From assembly GCF_008806755.1 (NCBI RefSeq), contig NZ_WAAU01000014.1:200168-264167 (forward strand): a stretch of 64,000 nt of DNA, written 5' to 3'. Positions 1 through 9,557 of this stretch are shown in pieces (position 1 is the stretch's first letter; every line of letters starts with the position of its first letter). Under the pieces are notes generated by a model that was given only the letters and a program-made list of their open reading frames with translations, was not told the origin of the DNA and made no database searches. The DNA comes from Tenacibaculum aiptasiae (GTDB lineage Bacteria; Bacteroidota; Bacteroidia; Flavobacteriales; Flavobacteriaceae). The translations under genes and the position numbers were made by a program.

Positions 1-47
1 TATTTAAGTATTCATATTTGTAAAGTAAAAATTTAAAATAATTAAAA

Positions 48-884
48 ATGAAGAAAACAATTGTCTTAATATTACTATTAATTTCAGTCTCAGTTTTGGG
101 GCAAAATTTTCAAGGAAAAGCTACTTATAAAACATTTAGAAAAGTTGACTTAAAGTTAGAGGAAGCACATGGAGGTAACTCTAAGTTGCAAAAGCAATTA
201 CAAGAACAGTTAAAAAAACAGTTTCAAAAAACATATACTTTAAATTTTAATAAATCAGAATCTGTATATACACAGAATAAAGAATTATCGGCTCCTCAGG
301 CAATAGGAGGTAACTCTATTAGTGTTATATCTATTGGTGGAGGCGGAGGTAGTGATATTTTGTATAAAAATATTGCAGATAAGAGGTATGTGAATAAAAC
401 TGAAATAAGCGGAAAACGATTTCTTATAAAAGATAAGTTAGAAGATTATGATTGGGAAATGACAAGTGAAACTAAAAATATAGGAAACTATACTTGTTAC
501 AAAGCAGTAAGAAAACGAGAAGAAACAAGAACTTCTTTTACAATGACAGATGGTAAACGTGAAGAGAAAAAAGATAAAGTTACTGTTACAACTGTAGCTT
601 GGTATACACCTCAAATTCCTTTAAGTAATGGGCCAGAACAGTTTTGGGGCTTGCCTGGTTTAATATTAGAAATTCAAGACGGTAAATTAACAATTGTTTG
701 TACCGAAATTGTAATGAATTCATCTGAAAAAATAGATATAAAAGAGCCAACTAAAGGAAAAAAAGTAACACAAGAAAAGTTTGATAAAATTATAGATGAG
801 CACTCCAAAGATATGATGGAGCGTTTTAAAAGTAAAAGAAAAAGCAAAGATGGTAATTCTTTTAGTATTGAAATTCAAGGGTAA
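48..884 (+). CDS. GLPGLI family secreted protein (first of two)
   Basis: This is a 278-residue protein of the GLPGLI family (TIGR01200), a Bacteroidota-restricted family with no assigned function. Residues 1-19 form a Sec signal peptide with a hydrophobic core and a G-Q cleavage region. The family signature GLPGLI is at residues 201-206 and is followed by the conserved stretch CTEIVMNSSEK, which is shared with the next gene. The C-terminus is very basic. It lies 100 bp before a paralogue and then a TonB-type barrel, the usual partner of GLPGLI genes, so an envelope role linked to that barrel is inferred. A possible -7 box (CATATTTG, 13-20) lies just upstream. The family call is firm and the function is unknown. 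Confidence 0.9.
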   Translation: MKKTIVLILLLISVSVLGQNFQGKATYKTFRKVDLKLEEAHGGNSKLQKQLQEQLKKQFQKTYTLNFNKSESVYTQNKELSAPQAIGGNSISVISIGGGGGSDILYKNIADKRYVNKTEISGKRFLIKDKLEDYDWEMTSETKNIGNYTCYKAVRKREETRTSFTMTDGKREEKKDKVTVTTVAWYTPQIPLSNGPEQFWGLPGLILEIQDGKLTIVCTEIVMNSSEKIDIKEPTKGKKVTQEKFDKIIDEHSKDMMERFKSKRKSKDGNSFSIEIQG

Positions 885-937
885 TTTTAATTGTTAAAAT
901 AAAAAAACACTTAAACCTTTTATCTTTTTGTAAGTCT

Positions 938-957
938 AACTTTAGTTAACTAAAGTT
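938..957. promoter_or_regulatory. perfect 20-bp palindrome between the GLPGLI genes
   Basis: The sequence AACTTTAGTTAACTAAAGTT is its own reverse complement. It sits 27 bp before the second GLPGLI start and just after a possible -7-like element (TATCTTTTTG, 921-930). It could be an operator, or in RNA an 8-bp hairpin with a TTAA loop acting as a weak terminator or stabiliser. Confidence 0.5.
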
Positions 958-984
958 TTATTAATCAAATTAAAAGTCAAAACC

Positions 985-1839
985 ATGAAGTGTTTTTTAT
1001 CATATCTATTTTTATGCATTTCAATTTCAGGATTTTCTCAAGCAAATTTTCAAGGGAAAGCAGTGTATAAATCTAAAACTACCGTAGATCCTAATTTTGG
1101 AGGTAGACAAATGTCTGAAGAGCGAAAAAAACAGATTTTAGAAAGAATGAAAAGTATGTTGGAAAAAACATATGTACTAAATTTTACTAAAAATGAGTCT
1201 GTTTATAAAGAAGAAGAAAAATTAGCAACTCCAGGTACAGGAAGAGGTTTTCGTTTTGGAGGAATGATGAGCGGAGGTGAAACATATAAGAACTTAAAAG
1301 AACATAAGGTTTTAGAATCTAAAGAATCTTTTGGTAAAAAGTTTTTAATAAATAGTTCTTCGGAGAAATTAGAGTGGGAATTAGGTAATGAAACTAAACA
1401 AATAGGAAATTATACTTGCTTTAAGGCTACGGTAGTAAAAAAAGCAGATGGTTTAGATTGGCGTAACATGCGAAGAAGACCTAAAAAGAAAAAGAATGAT
1501 ACGTTAAAAACTAAAAAAATCTCTGATGAAATTGAAATGCCTAAAGAAATTAAAGTTACGGCTTGGTATACGCCTCAAATACCAGTAAGTAATGGTCCTG
1601 AAAATTATGGAGGTTTACCTGGTTTAATTTTAGAAATAAATGAAGGTAGAACAACTATTCTTTGTACAGAAATAGTGATGAATTCATCAGAAAAAGTAGA
1701 AATTAAAGAGCCGAAGAAAGGAAAAAAAGTATCTAAGAAAGAATATGCCGAGATTATGAAAAAGAAAATGGAAGAAATGAGAGAAATGTTTAGAAATAGA
1801 CGTGGCAGTCGAGGAGGTGGAAGAGGTCGAGGCTTTTAA
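985..1839 (+). CDS. GLPGLI family secreted protein (second of two)
   Basis: This is a 284-residue paralogue of the upstream gene. Residues 1-20 are a signal peptide. The GLPGLI motif lies at residues 210-215, followed by the same CTEIVMNSSEK block. It differs from its neighbour by a Lys/Arg-rich insert around residues 150-180 and a Gly/Arg-rich tail. It ends 26 bp before the TonB-type barrel gene, so the two are probably cotranscribed. The pair looks like a tandem duplication that has diverged in the middle and at the C-terminus. The biochemical role is unknown. Confidence 0.9.
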   Translation: MKCFLSYLFLCISISGFSQANFQGKAVYKSKTTVDPNFGGRQMSEERKKQILERMKSMLEKTYVLNFTKNESVYKEEEKLATPGTGRGFRFGGMMSGGETYKNLKEHKVLESKESFGKKFLINSSSEKLEWELGNETKQIGNYTCFKATVVKKADGLDWRNMRRRPKKKKNDTLKTKKISDEIEMPKEIKVTAWYTPQIPVSNGPENYGGLPGLILEINEGRTTILCTEIVMNSSEKVEIKEPKKGKKVSKKEYAEIMKKKMEEMREMFRNRRGSRGGGRGRGF

Positions 1840-1865
1840 CTAAATACAATTAACAAATTTATATA

Positions 1866-4619
1866 ATGAAGAAAATATTATTTATAGCCATTTTCATGGC
1901 TACATGGGGATTGTATGCCCAAATTACTCTGAAAGGAGTAGTGAAAGATAGTATAGGAAGTCCACTAGAAATGGCCAATGTAATTGCTATTAATAAAGTA
2001 ACTAAGAAGTTAGATTCCTATGGGTTTACTGATGCAAATGGAAATTATAAACTGAATTTAAAGAAGAATTCTTCCTATAGCATTAAGGTTAGTTATATAG
2101 GAATGAAAACCTCAGATGTTTTAGTAGAAACAAAAGAGAAAAATGTAATTAAAGATATTGATTTGAAAGATGATGATACGTTAGATGAAGTAAATATTAC
2201 TTATAAAATGCCAGTAACGGTTAAAGGTGATACTATAGTATATGATGCTGATAGTTTTAAAAATGGAACAGAAAAAAAGCTAGGAGATGTTCTTGAAAAA
2301 TTACCAGGTGTAGAAGTAAATGATGATGGAGAAATAGAGGTAGAAGGAAAAACAGTAAAAAAGGTGATGGTAGAAGGAAAAGATTTTTTTGATGGAGATT
2401 CTAAAATAGCCACAAAAAATATTCCAGCAAATGCAGTTGATAAGGTTGAAGTCTTAAAAAACCATAGTGAAGTAGGTCAAATGAGTAGGGTTACAGATAA
2501 TGAGGATAACGTTGTAATTAATATAAAACTAAAAGAAGGAAAAAAGAATTTTTGGTTTGGAGAAGTGACAGCTGGTTTAGGAGTGGGAATGAATGATAGT
2601 AGATATATAGCACATCCTAAGCTTTTTTACTATAGCCCTAAGTATAGTATCAATATTATTACTGATGTAAATAATATAGGAGAAGTACCTTTTACCATGA
2701 GAGATTATTTTAAGTTTACAGGAGGCTTTAGAGCATTAGGTGGCTCTGGTAATGGAACTAATTTTGATGTTGGTTCAAATGATATATCGTTCTTAACTTT
2801 AAGAAATAATAGAGCTAAAGAAATTGAATCAAGATTTGGAGCATTAAATTTTAGTTACTCACCTAAAAAAACATGGGATATTAGTGGGTTTGCTATTTAT
2901 TCAGGAAATGATACTGAAATGCAAGAAACTACTTCAAGAGAATACATAAATAGAGGTGTAGATGTTAATAATTTACCAGTTGGAACATCTCCAATTATTG
3001 ATACTGAAAATACTCAGAATTTAACAAATCAAAAAAGTGATTTAGGATTATTTAAATTAAGTTCTAGTTATAAACCTAATACAAATAATCAATTAGACTA
3101 TGACATTTTTACCAAAGTATCAAGTCAAAGTCAAAGTCAATCAACCCTATCATCAAGAACATATTTGAATGCTAGTGACGAGGTTGTTCCAATTAATCAG
3201 TTTTCAGAGCAAAGTCCTTTTTCAATCAATCAGAACTTAAACTATTATTATACTTTAAATGATAAAAATATTTTTGCTTTTGAAGCTCAGCATTTATGGC
3301 AAGATGAAGATCCGTTTTACAATGCAGAATTAGAACAACTTTCATTTGCTAACTTAATAGGGTTAAATATAACAGCAAATCCATTTAATATAAGTCAGAA
3401 TAAGAGGGTAAAAACGAACAAGTTTGATGCAAATTTAGATTATTACTATGTGCTAAATTCTAAAAGTAATTTAAATGTAACTCTTGGAACTACATTAAGT
3501 ACTCAACAATTCAATTCTGATATTTTTGAGATTTTAGGAGGTAATAAAACACAAGTAACAAATCCAGCTTCAATTAATGATGTTGATTTTACTTTTAACG
3601 ATTTATATGTAGGTCTTCATTATAAGTTTATTACAGGGATATTTACTTTTACACAAGGATTTAATATACATAATTATGTATCGAAAAATACACAGTTAGG
3701 TTCACAAACAAAAAATACATTTACTAAACTTTTACCAGATGCTTCAGTAAAAATTAGTTTAAAGAAATCGGAAACATTAAGGTTAAGATATAGTATGGAA
3801 ACTAGTTTTACAGATGTAAATCAGTTAGCAGAAGGATATGTTTTTAATAATTATAATAGTTTGTATAAAGGAAATAGAGAATTAGAAAATGCTTTGTATC
3901 ATAATATAAATTTAAACTATTTTAGCTTTAACATGTTTAATTATACAAATGTTTTTGGTTCTATAAACTATAGCAAACGTAAAGATATAATTAAAGGAAA
4001 TACAGCATTTTTAGGAGTCAACCAAATAAGGACTTCGATAAACTCTGCTTTACCCGATGAGACTGTTTCAGCAAGAGCTAATTTTCAAAAAAGTTATAGA
4101 AAATTTAAATTGAGTTTAGGAGGTGATGTTACATATGCTAAATCAAATAGCTTAATAACAAATCGTCAAACAAACGTAGTAGAAAATAGATTAGCCAAAA
4201 CTTTTACACAGTCTTATAGAACAAAGTTTAGTACAAACTTTAGAGAAGCTCCTAATTTTGATATTGGTTATAATGTATCTATCAATAGATCTGATATTCA
4301 AGGGATAAAAAACACTTTTACAACACATAGTCCTTATTTTAATTTTGATGCTTATTTTCTAAAAGAATTTATATTTACCTCAAGATATACTTATAATAAT
4401 GTTGTAAATAACGGAACTAGCATTGATAGTTATGGTTTTTTAAGAGCAGATTTAACATACCAGAAAAAAGAAAGTAAATGGGAGTATAAAATAGGGGTAA
4501 CTAACTTATTAAACTCAAAAGGATTAAACCAAAATAGTAGTAACGATATTTTAGTAACTAATTCTACTTATGTAATTCAGCCAAGAATTGGAGTTTTAAG
4601 TATAAAATATAACTTATAA
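1866..4619 (+). CDS. TonB-dependent receptor-like outer membrane beta-barrel protein
   Basis: This is a 917-residue outer-membrane protein. Residues 1-19 are a signal peptide ending at YAQ. Residues ~20-110 form a carboxypeptidase-regulatory-like beta-sandwich, with the motif DANGNYKLNLK. Residues ~115-230 are plug-like, with LEKLPGVEVNDDGEI. The rest alternates aromatic and polar residues typical of a large beta-barrel. This architecture matches the outer-membrane beta-barrel family that accompanies GLPGLI genes rather than the SusC/RagA subclass, because no SusD partner follows. Transport of peptide, metal chelate or another ligand is possible, but the substrate cannot be read from the sequence. 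A bidirectional terminator follows. Confidence 0.88.
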   Translation: MKKILFIAIFMATWGLYAQITLKGVVKDSIGSPLEMANVIAINKVTKKLDSYGFTDANGNYKLNLKKNSSYSIKVSYIGMKTSDVLVETKEKNVIKDIDLKDDDTLDEVNITYKMPVTVKGDTIVYDADSFKNGTEKKLGDVLEKLPGVEVNDDGEIEVEGKTVKKVMVEGKDFFDGDSKIATKNIPANAVDKVEVLKNHSEVGQMSRVTDNEDNVVINIKLKEGKKNFWFGEVTAGLGVGMNDSRYIAHPKLFYYSPKYSINIITDVNNIGEVPFTMRDYFKFTGGFRALGGSGNGTNFDVGSNDISFLTLRNNRAKEIESRFGALNFSYSPKKTWDISGFAIYSGNDTEMQETTSREYINRGVDVNNLPVGTSPIIDTENTQNLTNQKSDLGLFKLSSSYKPNTNNQLDYDIFTKVSSQSQSQSTLSSRTYLNASDEVVPINQFSEQSPFSINQNLNYYYTLNDKNIFAFEAQHLWQDEDPFYNAELEQLSFANLIGLNITANPFNISQNKRVKTNKFDANLDYYYVLNSKSNLNVTLGTTLSTQQFNSDIFEILGGNKTQVTNPASINDVDFTFNDLYVGLHYKFITGIFTFTQGFNIHNYVSKNTQLGSQTKNTFTKLLPDASVKISLKKSETLRLRYSMETSFTDVNQLAEGYVFNNYNSLYKGNRELENALYHNINLNYFSFNMFNYTNVFGSINYSKRKDIIKGNTAFLGVNQIRTSINSALPDETVSARANFQKSYRKFKLSLGGDVTYAKSNSLITNRQTNVVENRLAKTFTQSYRTKFSTNFREAPNFDIGYNVSINRSDIQGIKNTFTTHSPYFNFDAYFLKEFIFTSRYTYNNVVNNGTSIDSYGFLRADLTYQKKESKWEYKIGVTNLLNSKGLNQNSSNDILVTNSTYVIQPRIGVLSIKYNL

Positions 4620-4640
4620 TATTTGGTCTAGTTGAATAAA

Positions 4641-4667
4641 AAAAGCGAGCTAAATAGCTCGCTTTTT
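4641..4667. terminator. bidirectional intrinsic terminator
   Basis: A GCGAGCTA/TAGCTCGC hairpin with an AA loop is flanked by A-runs on the left and T-runs on the right. It can therefore terminate both the receptor operon on the plus strand and the protease gene on the minus strand. Confidence 0.9.
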
Positions 4668-4688
4668 TGTTTGTATTATATGGGCTTT

Positions 4689-7600
4689 TTATTTGAATAC
4701 AACTTTTTTAGTCTTAGTTTTTCCGTCGTTTTCTATTTGAAGTAAGTAAATTCCTGTACTCATAGTTTTAAATTCAACCTCTTTATTAAAAGAACTAGAA
4801 ATTGTAGAAAAACTCTGAGTTTCTAATAATTGACCTCTTAAGTCGAATAACCTAACAACGGTTAAATCTTTAGATTTCACTTTGAAGCTTACTGTTAATT
4901 TTCCTTCGGCAGGAACAGGGTATAATTTTAAGTCGCTAAATAAGCTCTTTGAAGTAGCGAAACTTTCTTCAACGTTAATGGTATAATCTTCTACTTCACC
5001 ATTAAAATTCAACTCACATGAATTAGGAGCTGTTGCTAGCTTTGTAGAAACTCTTAGTGTTGTTGCTCCTAAAAGAGCATCTTCAGGAACTACAATTGAA
5101 CTTGAATTCGAGCTTAAATCAAAGGCCTCTCCAGTATCAAAAGAACAGTTTTGATTCCAATCAATCCATCCATAAGTTTTCACATCATCATTACCATCTT
5201 TGTTAATGGCAACAGTCAAATCATAATTTTCCCCTCTAACAACTCCTGTTGAGGTAGATTTAAAGTCAGAGTAACCCGTAGTTTTTGTTGAAGCATTATC
5301 AATTTCTCCAAATTTAACATTAGTAATACTAATTTGAGATTTAGTATTTCCTGATGATTTACATAGGTTGTCATTAACATTTAATAAAATATTAATAGAT
5401 TTAGTAACGGAGGTAGAGGTACCTGTTACTGTCATATTATAATCACCTACAGTAGCATTGTTTAAGTTAGATAATGTTAAATTAACATTTCCATTAGCGT
5501 TTAATGATGCAGGAGTAAAAGAACTAGTTGTATTAGCTGGAATTCCAGTAACTGAGAATGCTACATTTTCATTAAAGCCATATAGAGTTTTAAAGTCAAT
5601 AACAAAACTTTGTTCATTGTCAGCTTTATTACAAATAGATACATCTCCTGTAGTGTTAGTTAAAGCAAAACTTGGTAGAGGTTTTTCTTCAATAATAATA
5701 GTATAGTCTTCAGTTTCACCCCATTCAGATTTATGATCTGAATCACATGGTCCATCACCAAACCCTTTTGAAGGATCAGCGTATTCTACAACAACTCTCA
5801 TTCTAGTACTTCCTAGTGCAGCCCCATCAGGTACAGTAATGTCAAGGGTTGCGGTAGCTACATCTTCAGTTTTTGTACCTAAATCATATCGTTCTGTAGT
5901 TTTATTAAATTGAAAATCTTGATTCCAATCAATAAATACATAACAATGATCTTGAAAACCATCAGTATTGAAAGTTACACTTATTTTATGAGTTAAAGAC
6001 CTTTTTACAGTCGTTGATTTCGAAGTGAAATCTTCATATCCATCAACTGTGTCATTTCCAGAATTATTATTAATAGTGTTGAATGTAACATTAGTGATAT
6101 GATCACCTCCACCAGGTTCATCAGTAAATGTTGAAGAACAATAAGATGGTGCTTCAGTAGTAAATTCTGAAATACTTGAATTTGGACCTTCACCACAATC
6201 ATTTTTAGGTTTTACATACCAATAATATTTTGTAGATGGGTTAAGTGCAGATGAGTGCTTATATGAATTTGTAGTAGCTATAGCATTTATAATTATATTA
6301 GCAAAACTTGCATCGGTTGCAACTATAATATTGTACGATGTAGCATTTTGATCTGCGCCCCATTCAAATTTAGGTAATAAACTTACATTTGTAGCAGAAT
6401 TAGTAGGCGAGGTTGGATTAATATTAGCAAAATTAGTGCCTATAACTTTTAGTAAAGCATCAGTGGTTTGGGTAACGCTATTAGAAGTCCCTTTGGCAAC
6501 TATAGTATAGTCCTGTTGGTTGCTCCCATTTAAGTTATTAATAGTCATTGTTACATCACCATCTGCATTAATTGTGGCAGGAGAAAAGGTAGCTGTAGCT
6601 CCATTTGGTAAACCAGTAGCAGATAATGTTACAGTTTCAGAAAAACCATTAACAAAATCTAAATTTAAAGTATAATCAACAGAATTAGTATTATTGTTAC
6701 AAATAGTTTGCTTACTTGTTTTATTTGTAAATAAGAAAGTAGGAACTGTAGAATTGATAGTGAAATTAGTGGAGTTTACATTGTAAAAAATATTGTCAGC
6801 TGCTTCCACCATTATACGGGCCTTACTTGTAGGGTGATTAGGGATCACTATATCTTCCGTACCATCATTATCAATATTCTCTTTTATTAAGATAGGGAAA
6901 GTTAAGCCTCCATCTGTAGAAAGTCTAATATTAACTTTAGTACAATTAATAGGAGCTTCATCTGTAGTCCCTTTATTCCAAGTTATAGTATGGTTATCAC
7001 CAGTATTCCAAGTTACTGATGAGTTTGGCGCTGTAACTGTAAATGCATCAGCGTTTGTAACAGTTATTTTCATGTCATCTCTAGCCGAATTTCCTCCACC
7101 AACATGATTGTCTCTTACGGTAAAAGAAAAATTCATTGTTCTAGCAACAGACGGAAGTACTTCCCATTTAGTTGATGTATTACCAGCTATCACGGTTGAT
7201 AATTTAGGCATATATCTATTAGGAGAAGTATTAGACGGTAAAGATCTAAAAGCGGGACCTTGTTTAGTTGTAGAAACTAAAGGAACCGGTGCAGATTCTG
7301 TATCTATTTGTTCCCAATTATAAGTTAAACTAGAGGTTCCTTGGGCATCAGTAGCTGTACCTCTTAATACAAAAGGAGTAGATTTTGGAATAGTATAATC
7401 ACTACCAGCATTTGCAGTAGGAGCTGTATTACCAGTATCAGTTTTTGTACCACAACTAGCAACTGATTGAATATGATTCCACATTTCTTTAATACTAATT
7501 GCGTGAAAATAATCATCACTGTTATTCTGAACATTTTCAGGTGAACAAATACCCGCATAAGCCATAATTGTTGAGCCACTTCCAGGCTCTACTGAGGTTG

Positions 7601-8714
7601 GGCCTATATTTCCACCACAATTACCTGCAGTTCCATTAAAAGTGTGATTAGCACCGAATTGATGTCCTATTTCGTGTGCAACATAATCAATGTCATATGG
7701 ATCAGAAATAGGTTGGCTACTACCTGTAATACCTTTTCCTTTTTGTTGAGAAATACATACTACTCCAAGTCCAGCTAAACCACCACCACCTGTACTAAAA
7801 GTATGACCTATGTCGTAGTTAGCATTACCAATTATAGCGTCGCATTTTTGTTGACTCTCATTTATTAAGCTACTGGCACTGTCATTGGTTAAACCATCAG
7901 TAGCAGCATCTAAGAAAATTAATTTATCATTATCGCCTACAATAACCATTCGAACACCTAAGTCTCTTTCGTAAACGAGGTTTACACGTGCCATGGTTGT
8001 ATTCATTGCAGATAAAACTGCTGCTTTTTTAACTGTTTCAGTTGCAGAAGCTGGGACATTTTGATTGTTTAAATGAAATTGAGCATATTCACCAGTACAG
8101 GCTATAGCAATTCTGTAGGTTCTTAATTTACCATCATTAGCATTTTTATTTTGATAAGATGGGGTGACTACTTTTTTAGTAGTTTCTTGTATTTGGCATG
8201 AAAATTCATCTTTACTAGCATGCAAGTCTTCTCTTTTATATATAATGTACTGCTTTTTATCCTTCGTATAAGGATCTATATATAAAGTACTTTCATTTCC
8301 ATAAAAAACAATAGCGTGTAAACCATCATTACCTAAGCTAATTTTAGCTACTGCAGTAGGATTATCCAAACCCTGTGCAGAATACGATTTAATCATTGGG
8401 AATTTAGCAGCCAATTTAGGTTCTAATAAAGAAGTCTCATGAATAGAAAACTTTTGCAATTCACCTTTTGAATTAGGTAATTGAATTATTTTTTTGCTGC
8501 CTTTAGATTTTGCACCAGAAATGTAGTTTGTAAAACCATCTAAATCTAATGTTCTTAAAGAGTATTTTTCGGGGGTACTTTTTCTGTCAAGAATCTTTTC
8601 TTTTTTAACAGAAGTCGTCTTCGATTCTACCCTGCTCCAATAGTTTTGAGAATATAAACTATTTATGGAAAGAGTGATAATTAATAATAGTGAAAGGGTG
8701 TTTTTTTTAATCAT
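4689..8714 (-). CDS. secreted reprolysin-like zinc metalloprotease, GEVED repeats, T9SS sorting domain
   Basis: This is a 1341-residue exoprotease. Residues 1-22 are a signal peptide and a propeptide extends to ~195. The catalytic domain carries the extended zinc motif HEIGHQFGANH near residue 347, typical of M12B/reprolysin-like (metzincin) peptidases. It is followed by PKD/Ig-like and fibronectin type III-like segments and two GEVED modules ending GETEDYTI and GEVEDYTI. A C-terminal T9SS type A sorting domain (LYPVPAEGKLTV to KKVVFK) comes last. The export route is Sec, then T9SS across the outer membrane, then surface anchoring or release. The gene is monocistronic, divergent from lipB, and bounded by a terminator. 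The physiological substrate is unknown. Confidence 0.93.
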   Translation of the reverse strand: MIKKNTLSLLLIITLSINSLYSQNYWSRVESKTTSVKKEKILDRKSTPEKYSLRTLDLDGFTNYISGAKSKGSKKIIQLPNSKGELQKFSIHETSLLEPKLAAKFPMIKSYSAQGLDNPTAVAKISLGNDGLHAIVFYGNESTLYIDPYTKDKKQYIIYKREDLHASKDEFSCQIQETTKKVVTPSYQNKNANDGKLRTYRIAIACTGEYAQFHLNNQNVPASATETVKKAAVLSAMNTTMARVNLVYERDLGVRMVIVGDNDKLIFLDAATDGLTNDSASSLINESQQKCDAIIGNANYDIGHTFSTGGGGLAGLGVVCISQQKGKGITGSSQPISDPYDIDYVAHEIGHQFGANHTFNGTAGNCGGNIGPTSVEPGSGSTIMAYAGICSPENVQNNSDDYFHAISIKEMWNHIQSVASCGTKTDTGNTAPTANAGSDYTIPKSTPFVLRGTATDAQGTSSLTYNWEQIDTESAPVPLVSTTKQGPAFRSLPSNTSPNRYMPKLSTVIAGNTSTKWEVLPSVARTMNFSFTVRDNHVGGGNSARDDMKITVTNADAFTVTAPNSSVTWNTGDNHTITWNKGTTDEAPINCTKVNIRLSTDGGLTFPILIKENIDNDGTEDIVIPNHPTSKARIMVEAADNIFYNVNSTNFTINSTVPTFLFTNKTSKQTICNNNTNSVDYTLNLDFVNGFSETVTLSATGLPNGATATFSPATINADGDVTMTINNLNGSNQQDYTIVAKGTSNSVTQTTDALLKVIGTNFANINPTSPTNSATNVSLLPKFEWGADQNATSYNIIVATDASFANIIINAIATTNSYKHSSALNPSTKYYWYVKPKNDCGEGPNSSISEFTTEAPSYCSSTFTDEPGGGDHITNVTFNTINNNSGNDTVDGYEDFTSKSTTVKRSLTHKISVTFNTDGFQDHCYVFIDWNQDFQFNKTTERYDLGTKTEDVATATLDITVPDGAALGSTRMRVVVEYADPSKGFGDGPCDSDHKSEWGETEDYTIIIEEKPLPSFALTNTTGDVSICNKADNEQSFVIDFKTLYGFNENVAFSVTGIPANTTSSFTPASLNANGNVNLTLSNLNNATVGDYNMTVTGTSTSVTKSINILLNVNDNLCKSSGNTKSQISITNVKFGEIDNASTKTTGYSDFKSTSTGVVRGENYDLTVAINKDGNDDVKTYGWIDWNQNCSFDTGEAFDLSSNSSSIVVPEDALLGATTLRVSTKLATAPNSCELNFNGEVEDYTINVEESFATSKSLFSDLKLYPVPAEGKLTVSFKVKSKDLTVVRLFDLRGQLLETQSFSTISSSFNKEVEFKTMSTGIYLLQIENDGKTKTKKVVFK

Positions 8715-8766
8715 AATTTGTCTAGTCGATTAATATAGATAATAACAACTTAAAGCTATTTTTCCC

Positions 8767-8774
8767 TACCTTTG
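8767..8774 (+). promoter_or_regulatory. -7 promoter box of lipB
   Basis: TACCTTTG fits the Bacteroidota -7 consensus TAnnTTTG. It overlaps a TTG codon at 8772 that would otherwise extend lipB by nine codons. The box therefore argues that translation starts at the ATG at 8799. No clear TTG -33 box is visible. Confidence 0.6.
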
Positions 8775-8798
8775 AAGCATGTTATATACCTCAAATTT

Positions 8799-9503
8799 AT
8801 GAATAAAAAAATAATCCTCAATCAGTTGGGGGAAAAAGATTACAAAGAGACATGGGATTATCAGACTCATTTGCTAGATGAAATAGTTTCTTTAAAGAGG
8901 AAAAACAGGGAAAATATAGAGAAAAAAGAGACACCAAACTACTTTTTATTTGTGGAGCATCCTCATGTTTATACATTAGGTAAATCGGGTGATATTAGTA
9001 ACTTATTATTATCAGAAAGTCAATTAAAAGAAAAAAAAGCTACTTTTTATAAAATTAATAGAGGAGGAGATATTACCTATCATGGACCTGGCCAAATTGT
9101 GGGATATCCTATTTTAGATTTAGAAAATTTTTTTACTGATATACATAAATATTTACGATTGTTAGAGGAGACAATCATCCTAACAATTGCTGAATATGGT
9201 ATAAAAGGAACTCGCAGTGAGGGAGAAACTGGAGTATGGTTAGATGTAGGAACTCCTTTTGCTAGAAAAATTTGTGCTATGGGTATACGTGCAAGTCGAT
9301 GGGTTACAATGCACGGTTTTGCGTTAAATGTGAATGCCAATTTAGGGTATTTTGATAATATTATTCCTTGTGGAATCAGAGGAAAGGCTGTTACCTCAAT
9401 GGAAGTTGAATTAGGAAGAAAAGTTTCAGAAGAAGAGGTAACTCAAAAAATACTAAAACACTTTAAAGATTTATTTGAAGTAGAAAAGTTTATTAATGTG
9501 TAA
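8799..9503 (+). CDS. lipB: lipoyl(octanoyl) transferase
   Basis: LipB moves the octanoyl group from acyl carrier protein to lipoyl domains, the first step of lipoate assembly. The conserved blocks are present: HPHVYTLGKSG, then RGGDITYHGPGQIVGYP, then the catalytic Lys in ARKICAMG and the catalytic Cys in IIPCGI. The 234-residue length is normal. I chose ATG 8799 over an in-frame TTG at 8772 because the latter lies inside a promoter -7 box. The gene stands alone on the plus strand and ends at a strong terminator. Confidence 0.95.
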   Translation: MNKKIILNQLGEKDYKETWDYQTHLLDEIVSLKRKNRENIEKKETPNYFLFVEHPHVYTLGKSGDISNLLLSESQLKEKKATFYKINRGGDITYHGPGQIVGYPILDLENFFTDIHKYLRLLEETIILTIAEYGIKGTRSEGETGVWLDVGTPFARKICAMGIRASRWVTMHGFALNVNANLGYFDNIIPCGIRGKAVTSMEVELGRKVSEEEVTQKILKHFKDLFEVEKFINV

Positions 9504-9505
9504 AT

Positions 9506-9537
9506 AAAAAAAGGGTTGACACTGTCAACCCTTTTTT
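9506..9537. terminator. bidirectional terminator between lipB and yceI
   Basis: The hairpin GGGTTGACACTGTCAACCC has A-rich left and T-rich right flanks, so it can serve both convergent genes. Confidence 0.9.
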
Positions 9538-9557
9538 ATTTTATTATGCTTTTAAAA

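Noticed and set aside
8772..8798. TTG-initiated N-terminal extension of lipB
   Set aside because: The TTG is inside a full-match -7 box (TACCTTTG), and the extension lacks conservation with LipB.
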